A stretch of 64,000 nt of DNA from NCBI RefSeq assembly GCF_003121585.1, contig NZ_QEOO01000018.1:43395-107394 (forward strand), in the 5' to 3' direction. The translations under genes and the position numbers were made by a program. This stretch comes from Nocardioides speluncae. Lineage in GTDB: Bacteria; Actinomycetota; Actinomycetes; Propionibacteriales; Nocardioidaceae. Positions 59,303 to 64,000 of the stretch are shown here, one piece after another; positions within the stretch are counted from its first letter, which is position 1; each line of letters opens with the position of its first letter. The notes beneath the pieces were generated by a model. That model was not told the origin of the DNA. It saw nothing but the letters and a program-made list of their open reading frames with translations, and did no database searches.

Positions 59303-60721
59303 ATGGCGATACTCCGCGACCACCCCATCACCGGCACGGTCGGCAACACCGTCGCCGACAGCTTCGACACGATCTCCGGCACCCCGACCTACGCGACCGG
59401 CGGCATCGGCGGAGGCCTGTGCGCGGAGATCACCGCCGATGTCACCGAGTACATGCAGGACAACCTCACCGCCGAGTACGACGCCTTCTACCTGCGGTTC
59501 GAAGCCCTCCCCGGCAGCGACAGCACCGTCGCCACGGTCCTGGTCGGAGCCACACACACTGCCGCGCTGCGGGTGCACTCCAACGGCACCGTGGGCATCT
59601 TCTCGGGGCTCACCACCGAAGTCGACACCAGCTCGACGGTTCTGTCCACCGGCACCTGGTACCGGATCGAGCGACGTACCGGCACCGCGACGCAGGAAGT
59701 CCGGATCTACACCGAGACCGGCGCCACGCCGCTGGAAACCCTCACCGGGGCGACCGCGGTTGCGACACTGCCGAGCATCTACCGGTGGGGCCACCCGCAC
59801 ACCGGCGCCCGCGCGGGCACGCAGAAGATCGACCGCGTCGTCCTCGCCGACGACTGGCCCAACCTCGGAACCATCACAGGCACTGGCGCGCCAGCTGCCG
59901 CCGCGGGTACGGCGGCGGGATCCGGGACTGTCGCCCTCACGGGCGCCGGCGCGGCGACGGCGCCCGCGGGTGACGCAGACGGTGCTGGCACGCTGACCGT
60001 CACCGGCGCCGGTACGGCGGCAGCCGCAGCGGGTGAGGCATCCGGCTCCGGCACGGTCGGCTCGACCGTCACCGGCTCGGGAGCAGCCACCGCGCCAGCC
60101 GGCCAGACTGCCGGAGCAGGCGCCGTATCCCTCACCGGCACAGGTGCCGCGGCCGCACCAGCTGCCGACGTCGACGGGTCCGGGTCACTGGCGATCGCAG
60201 GCGCCGGGGCACCGTCCGCGCCGGCCGCACAGGCGGACGGCGACGGCGCCGTGACGGTCACCGGGACCGGGCAGGCAGTAGCGCCGGCCGGTGTCGCCGC
60301 CGGAAGTAGCACCCCGACGTTGAGCGACGTCACCGGCGGCGTAGCGCGCCGCCGGTGGCAGCCAGGCCACCTCGTCCGCCCCTTCACGACGAACGGGAGC
60401 ACCATGCACACGAGCAAGCGGCACGTCACCATCTCCCGCGGCAGCCTCGAGGAGATCGAAGCCGCCGACATCGTCGGCGACGTCAACCTCACCATGGGCG
60501 TCGAGATATCCGTCACCGACGTCGTCGACGGCGTACCCATCTACAGCTGGCGGCCGGCCGAGTGGGTTGGCGCCGTCGGCACGAAGCGCACCGCCCGCAC
60601 GACGTTGCCGGTGGACTTCTCGGCCGCCGCTCTGCCCGGCAGCCTCTACCAGGTACACGCCAAGCTCACTGCGACGCCGAGCGTGCCGATCCTGCACGTC
60701 GGGACCATCACGATCGTCTAA
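59303..60721 (+). CDS. Tail fibre with lectin-like head and about seven Ala/Gly/Thr repeats
   Basis: 472 residues with GGAGG upstream. Residues 1-190 resemble a concanavalin/LamG-like domain (FDTISGTPTYATGGIGGGLC; FYLRFEALPGSDSTVATVLV; GTWYRIERRTGTATQEVRIY). Residues about 192-350 are seven repeats of about 20-24 residues (consensus TGxGAAxAPAGxAxGxGxV), which at DNA level are diverged repeats prone to slippage. The C-terminus is a globular beta domain. Confidence 0.7.
   Translation: MAILRDHPITGTVGNTVADSFDTISGTPTYATGGIGGGLCAEITADVTEYMQDNLTAEYDAFYLRFEALPGSDSTVATVLVGATHTAALRVHSNGTVGIFSGLTTEVDTSSTVLSTGTWYRIERRTGTATQEVRIYTETGATPLETLTGATAVATLPSIYRWGHPHTGARAGTQKIDRVVLADDWPNLGTITGTGAPAAAAGTAAGSGTVALTGAGAATAPAGDADGAGTLTVTGAGTAAAAAGEASGSGTVGSTVTGSGAATAPAGQTAGAGAVSLTGTGAAAAPAADVDGSGSLAIAGAGAPSAPAAQADGDGAVTVTGTGQAVAPAGVAAGSSTPTLSDVTGGVARRRWQPGHLVRPFTTNGSTMHTSKRHVTISRGSLEEIEAADIVGDVNLTMGVEISVTDVVDGVPIYSWRPAEWVGAVGTKRTARTTLPVDFSAAALPGSLYQVHAKLTATPSVPILHVGTITIV
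59875..60330 (+). repeat. Tandem 60-72-bp coding repeats in the tail fibre
   Basis: The DNA encodes about seven diverged copies of a TG-x-GAA-x-APAG-x-A-x-G-x-G-x-V unit. Copies differ by substitutions and by one VGSTVTG insertion, so length changes by recombination are likely. Confidence 0.7.
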
Positions 60722-60735
60722 CCGCGCCACCACAG

Positions 60736-60771
60736 AGAGCCGCCCCCTCCACACAGAGGGGGCGGCTCTTT
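60736..60771. terminator. Strong terminator at the end of the late operon
   Basis: AGAGCCGCCCCCT (60736-60748) pairs perfectly with AGGGGGCGGCTCT (60757-60769) across an 8-base loop, followed by TTT. It stands between the last fibre gene and convergent minus-strand genes and may act in both directions. Confidence 0.85.
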
Positions 60772-60787
60772 CGCGTCTACAGCCGGG

Positions 60788-60898
60788 TCACCGCCGCCAG
60801 CGGTCGTTGAACACCACCCACACCACCATGCCGACTGATCCCGCGACCACGGCCGCGATGATGACCGCCGTGGCGATCGTCGACCCGACGTCGCTCAT
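60788..60898 (-). CDS. 36-residue single-helix membrane protein
   Basis: MSDVGSTIATAVIIAAVVAG then SVGMVVWVVFNDRWRR: one strong helix with a basic end. Its start overlaps the stop of the partner gene (ATGA in minus orientation at 60895-60898). Confidence 0.55.
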   Translation of the reverse strand: MSDVGSTIATAVIIAAVVAGSVGMVVWVVFNDRWRR

Positions 60899-61011
60899 CG
60901 GAGCATGAACGAGATCATCAGCCCGAAGTACAGTGCGACGCCGAGCTCCAACGCTGACCAGGCCATCGATCGCACGCTGATCAGCAGCACCTGCAACGCG
61001 GTCGCGATCAT
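60895..61011 (-). CDS. 38-residue hydrophobic membrane protein
   Basis: MIATALQVLLISVRSMAWSA, LELGVALYFGLMISFMLR: mostly hydrophobic, one long or two short helices. GGGAG ribosome site upstream on the minus strand. Coupled to the 36-residue protein, so the two probably act together. Function unknown. Confidence 0.55.
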   Translation of the reverse strand: MIATALQVLLISVRSMAWSALELGVALYFGLMISFMLR

Positions 61012-61178
61012 CGGTCTCAACTCCCAGCCCGAGCCTGCGCTTTCGTGGAAGGCCAGACCGGCGACGGGCTCGGGAGGTCCAGCATCGCCGGTCCGGCCAC
61101 ACCCACCGTGCCTAGGGCAATTCGGACAGCGCCATATGCTGGGTGTTGTCGTTGCGTCGAGCGCGAAGGTGAAAACAG
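61012..61178. promoter_or_regulatory. Divergent promoter region of the right-end cargo block
   Basis: Separates the leftward micro-membrane pair from the rightward HTH/TPR regulator. A CATATGCT patch at 61133-61140 is a plausible -10 for the regulator. No gene seen. Confidence 0.35.
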
Positions 61179-62363
61179 GTGAGTGAGTTCGGATCTGCGC
61201 TGCGCACTGCTCGCGCACGACGCGGTCTCTCCCTGTCTGAGCTGGGCCGTGCGACCACGTACGACCGCTCCGCAGTCGCCAACATCGAGGCCGGCCGTCG
61301 CACCCCCGACCGGCGGTTCGCCGAAGACGCCGACACGTACCTCGACGCAGCCGGCGAGGTAGTCGCTGCCTGGGATCGCGACACGGCCGAGCGTGACGCT
61401 CGACTCGAGCAGCGACGGCTCGAGCGGCTGGCCAACGCGGAGTCACTCGCCCTGGCAGCCGACACCGCGGACGTCGACGGGATCGGGGAACAGGCAGCTA
61501 GCCTCGCTGTGGCCTACTTGGCAGAGACGCCGTCAGTGATGCTGCGCGAGGCCGCGACCGCCCGCCACGCCGCTCTCGCATTGCTGAGCCGCGGTGGCCT
61601 CTCGGCGGAGAGCTACGCAGACCTCCTCCTCGCAACCGGACGCATGTCCGGCGTGCTGGCGTACGCCGCGCTCGACCTCGGGCAACCCGACCAGGCCCTG
61701 CAGCACACGGAGGCGGCCTGGCGGTGCGCCGTACTCGCCGGTGACGACGAGTTGCGGGCGTGGGTCCGCGGCACGCAGTCGTTGATCACGCGGTTCACCG
61801 AGGACTTCCCCCGCGCACTGGCCTACGCGATCGATGGGCAGCAGTACGTGCACGGCGGACCCGCACTGGCCCGGCTCCTCTGTGGCCAGGCCCAGACCAT
61901 GGCAGGGCTCGGCGCGTCGGCGAGCGTGGCCGCCGTCCTCAACGACGCCGAGCGCGCCCGTGAGGTCCCCGGCCCGGATGGCGCCGGGATCTTCGCGTTC
62001 CGGGAGACCAAGCAGCGCTACTACGCAGGCTCGTCGCTGGTGTTCGGGGAGGAGAGCAAAGAGTGGCATCTGGCCGAACGGGAGGCCGTGGCCGCCGTCC
62101 TCGACTGGGAAACAGGGCCGGTCGTAGACCGGTCCCTGAGCGACGAAGCGTTGTGCCGGGTGTACGCCGCTACTGCGCGCGTCCAGCTCGGCGAGCTCGA
62201 AGGCACGCGCGACGCCCTCGCGCCGATCCTGGATCTCCCGGAGGACCGTCGTATCTCGTGGATCAAGAAGCGCATGGGCAGGATCGTGACGATCCTCGAC
62301 GAGCCGCCGTACAACGGGTCGCCACAGGCGAAGAACCTGCGGGCGGAGTTGAGCGCGTACTAG
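61179..62363 (+). CDS. HTH-Xre/TPR-like regulator, 394 residues
   Basis: GTG 61179. Residues 3-60 form an Xre HTH (GSALRTARARRGLSLSELGR, YDRSAVANIEAGRRTPDRRF). The remainder is helical TPR-like (HAALALLSRGGLSAESYADL; LDLGQPDQALQHTEAAWRCA; VRGTQSLITRFTEDF; VLDWETGPVVDRSLSDEALC). This architecture is typical of actinobacterial peptide/small-molecule-sensing regulators and is unlike the phage's own switch genes, so it is probably cargo. Confidence 0.78.
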   Translation: MSEFGSALRTARARRGLSLSELGRATTYDRSAVANIEAGRRTPDRRFAEDADTYLDAAGEVVAAWDRDTAERDARLEQRRLERLANAESLALAADTADVDGIGEQAASLAVAYLAETPSVMLREAATARHAALALLSRGGLSAESYADLLLATGRMSGVLAYAALDLGQPDQALQHTEAAWRCAVLAGDDELRAWVRGTQSLITRFTEDFPRALAYAIDGQQYVHGGPALARLLCGQAQTMAGLGASASVAAVLNDAERAREVPGPDGAGIFAFRETKQRYYAGSSLVFGEESKEWHLAEREAVAAVLDWETGPVVDRSLSDEALCRVYAATARVQLGELEGTRDALAPILDLPEDRRISWIKKRMGRIVTILDEPPYNGSPQAKNLRAELSAY

Positions 62364-62437
62364 CGCCCAAGCCACCGCCGCGTCCAGCGGACGAGCGCGA
62401 CCGCGAGCCACTGCCGCCACGTCTGCCTGCCGTTCAC
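62360..62437 (-). CDS. 25-residue Trp/Arg-rich micro-ORF coupled to the lipoprotein gene
   Basis: GTG 62437 overlaps the lipoprotein stop by four bases (GTGA in minus orientation, 62434-62437), the same joint used throughout this phage. The peptide has four Trp and six Arg in 25 residues (segments TWRQWLAVALVRW and TRRWLGR), giving a cationic amphipathic helix. Its stop overlaps the convergent regulator stop. Membrane activity is inferred from composition; it may also be a chance frame. Confidence 0.45.
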   Translation of the reverse strand: MNGRQTWRQWLAVALVRWTRRWLGR

Positions 62438-63930
62438 GCTCCACCCCCGCACTCGATGATCCCAGGCGAGCACTTCGCGGGTGCAGGAATCCGTGGAGTC
62501 AGCAGCAGCGTCGCCCCGTCCGGGGCGTCAGCCAGGGCCACGGCGCCGGTCGGGCTGACGTCGACCCCACGGAACGAGTGACCCTCACCCCAGCCGCTGT
62601 AGAGCACACCGTGCGGCGTACCGGCCGCCCAGCCGCTCACGCTGACCCGGCCGACCGCCGTCGCGACGCCGTGCTCCTCGTCGGCCACGGTGAACCACAG
62701 GCTGTCCCCGGACAGTGTCAGCGAGTGCGTCTGCACGTCCAATCCATCGACGCCGAGGAGGTCGAGCGGAGTCTCGATCGCCGACCAGGTGCCGGTCGCC
62801 TTCTCGAAGGAGAGCAGCCGGTGACCGTTGTACTCGGTCATGAAGACGTGGGTGGCGTTGGCGGCGATCTGCCAGGGCGTCGCGCCGAAGAGCGCGGGGC
62901 CCGTGTACGGCGACTCCGGCGCGGTGTGCGTGAGTAGCGTCCTACTCGCCAGCTCGTACTGCCGCAGCACCCGGTCGGCCCAGTTCGTCGACCACAGCGA
63001 GTCGCTGGCGGCGTCGTACGCCAGGTGCGCGGCACCGGTCGGCATCGACACCGGCTCGACGTGCACGCAGTTCCCGGTCGCAGTGGCGTCCTGAGCCGAC
63101 GTGCACCTCAGGCCGTCGATCGTCTGCTGCGCGGCCACCGCGAGCGCCGCGTTCTGCGTGGCGGTCAGCGCCGGGTTCCCGCCGTAGTCCAGCCCGTTCT
63201 GGCACCGCGGGCCCAGCCCGCCGGCCTTGACCCAGCCGAGGTTCGACCCGTCCGGGCCCTCGCTGGTGGCGAAGTACACGCGGTTCCGCTTGGTGTCGTG
63301 GGCGAGCCCGATCAGGTGCTGGTTGTCACCCGGGATCGGGATCTGGCAGGCCGTGTACGGCGCGGTCGTGGAGATCCGGGTGAGGATCGAGTGGTTCTGT
63401 GTGAGGCCCGCGTCCTGCCCGCCTCCTTGGGCGATCCACACGGCGCCGGCAGCGTAGATGACCGACTCGCCGAGGTCGGACGACTCGGAGCGCTGCCCAC
63501 CGTTGAGGAGTGAGCGGAACGGCTTGGTCCACTGCCAGTTGCCGTACGCCTTGATCGGGAGCTGGTGCGTGGTGGCCGCGTCACCCTTGGCGCGTGTGGC
63601 CTGCATGGCGAACTCGCCGATCCCCCACGCCGCGCCCATCTGGTCGAAGGCGACGTCGAGGCCCTGCCCGGCGAAGAACCCGTTGGCCGGGCGCACCGGG
63701 GTCGCGGTGAAGTCGGCCGACCAGTCGCGCTCGGTCCAGGTCGCCGGGGCGACTGCGACGGGGGCTGTCGGTACGGTGGCGGCCGGGGCTTGCGCGGACG
63801 CACAACCCGCACCGAACAGGCCGGCCGACGTCAGCGCCGCGAACGACCCTCCGACTGCGGCGTATCGGCCCCACGAACGTTTGCACGAGGCGCGGGCGTG
63901 TGGGTGACGGGACAAACGGCTAGGTCTCAT
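62434..63930 (-). CDS. Lipoprotein with propeller-like body; start codon lies across the att core
   Basis: About 498 residues from ATG 63930. The N-terminus has a basic region, hydrophobic core (YAAVGGSFAALTSAGLF) and a lipobox-like GAGC, so a surface lipoprotein is likely. The body has propeller-like repeats (LIGLAHDTKRNRVYFATSEG; AHLAYDAASDSLWSTNWADR; WQIAANATHVFMTEYNGHRL; HSLTLSGDSLWFTVADEEHG; HSFRGVDVSPTGAVALADAP), as in NHL/SMP-30/Vgb-type folds. The first eight codons lie on the other side of the predicted crossover, and no ATG/GTG remains on the phage-internal side before the signal core. Confidence 0.68.
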   Translation of the reverse strand: MRPSRLSRHPHARASCKRSWGRYAAVGGSFAALTSAGLFGAGCASAQAPAATVPTAPVAVAPATWTERDWSADFTATPVRPANGFFAGQGLDVAFDQMGAAWGIGEFAMQATRAKGDAATTHQLPIKAYGNWQWTKPFRSLLNGGQRSESSDLGESVIYAAGAVWIAQGGGQDAGLTQNHSILTRISTTAPYTACQIPIPGDNQHLIGLAHDTKRNRVYFATSEGPDGSNLGWVKAGGLGPRCQNGLDYGGNPALTATQNAALAVAAQQTIDGLRCTSAQDATATGNCVHVEPVSMPTGAAHLAYDAASDSLWSTNWADRVLRQYELASRTLLTHTAPESPYTGPALFGATPWQIAANATHVFMTEYNGHRLLSFEKATGTWSAIETPLDLLGVDGLDVQTHSLTLSGDSLWFTVADEEHGVATAVGRVSVSGWAAGTPHGVLYSGWGEGHSFRGVDVSPTGAVALADAPDGATLLLTPRIPAPAKCSPGIIECGGGA

Positions 63931-63935
63931 GCAAA
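63880..63935. other. attP-like site (joined phage ends)
   Basis: TTTGCA (63880-63885) and TGCAAA (63930-63935) form the outer arms of an imperfect inverted repeat; CGAG/CTC-type matches continue inward. The symmetry centre falls between 63907 and 63908, one base inside the point where identity with attL begins (63906). This predicts a central dinucleotide AC at 63907-63908. Both halves are phage sequence, which is the structure of attP rather than attR. Confidence 0.72.
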
Positions 63936-64000
63936 GATAGTAGGGTGCCACAGTCAGAAACGGAAGTCCGCGCCGGGATCTACGAGCGCATGAGCAAGGA
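63906..64000 (+). repeat. Exact repeat of 9251-9345, including the start of a second int gene
   Basis: All 95 bases to the window end are identical to the left boundary, including the GTG start of int (63945 corresponds to 9290) and its first 18 codons. The repeat period is 54,655 bases. Confidence 0.97.

Larger units (their letters stand above)
9253..63907. mobile_element. Complete temperate siphovirus-type prophage, 54,655 bp unit
   Basis: The unit is bounded by the repeated att core (9252-9253 and 63907-63908, offset exactly 54,655). It contains an integrase, immunity genes, a replication operon, head, tail and lysis genes in standard siphovirus order. The tape measure protein (946 residues) implies a long non-contractile tail, and no sheath gene is present. 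No essential gene looks broken, so it appears capable of induction. The right boundary is followed by a second copy of the int start rather than by the missing host MFS sequence. Confidence 0.9.

Noticed and set aside
63931..63951. Start of the lipoprotein gene at 63951
   Set aside because: The extra residues (MAPYYLC) are encoded by the int leader and also appear in frame at attL by chance; ATG 63930 is the more economical start, although neither has a good ribosome site.

Overview
The window is high-GC actinobacterial DNA, probably from a Kribbella/Nocardioidaceae-like host. This is judged from the codon use, the SARP regulator, the SpvB/RHS exported protein and the HTH/TPR regulator; the exact genus cannot be read from the sequence. 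It holds about 9.2 kb of chromosome (1-9252) and then a complete temperate siphovirus-type genome of 54,655 bp (9253-63907). The last 95 bases of the window repeat bases 9251-9345 exactly. I see no tRNA, rRNA or CRISPR array.

Host part. A giant exported SpvB/FG-GAP/RHS protein runs leftward off the window edge (1-5783, minus). A small SARP-type regulator diverges from it, followed by an LtrA-family membrane protein. An MFS transporter, convergent with ltrA, is cut near its N-terminus by the prophage at 9252.

Phage part, left to right. (i) Integration and immunity: a large serine integrase on the attachment site, two small membrane proteins, a candidate repressor, and a divergent Cro-like gene across a switch region with repeated GGGCACC boxes. 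(ii) A long early operon (12.4-30.0 kb) of about 40 mostly small genes, nearly all joined by 4-bp NTGA stop/start overlaps. It includes a RecB/Cas4-type nuclease, a zinc-finger HNH-like protein, a phiC31 Gp3-like directionality factor, a DnaQ exonuclease, a Gp37/Gp68-family protein, a DUF1643 protein, a RuvC-like resolvase, a DnaB-N/RecA-type helicase and an HGG zinc protein that may be the small terminase. (iii) A transition zone with an exact 668-bp tandem duplication and three minus-strand accessory genes. (iv) The late operon: large terminase, portal, MuF protein fused to an ADP-ribosyltransferase, protease/scaffold, decoration protein, capsid, connectors, tail tube, frameshifted tail chaperones, tape measure, tail proteins, amidase, EEP-family enzyme, holin and fibres, ending at a strong terminator (60736-60771). 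(v) A right-end cargo block: two tiny membrane proteins, an HTH/TPR regulator, a 25-residue Trp/Arg-rich micro-ORF and a lipoprotein whose start codon lies across the attachment core.

The most notable points are as follows. The right boundary has the form of an intact attP followed by a second int gene, so the sequence represents a tandem prophage, an excised circle, or an assembly through such a circle. The MuF-ADP-ribosyltransferase has a coupled small acidic gene that could be its immunity partner. The lipoprotein gene is complete only when the phage ends are joined. Neighbouring early proteins carry QxxLF-type tails resembling sliding-clamp-binding motifs. There is a repeat-rich candidate origin behind the helicase gene, a canonical -1 frameshift site, and an in-frame internal scaffold start.
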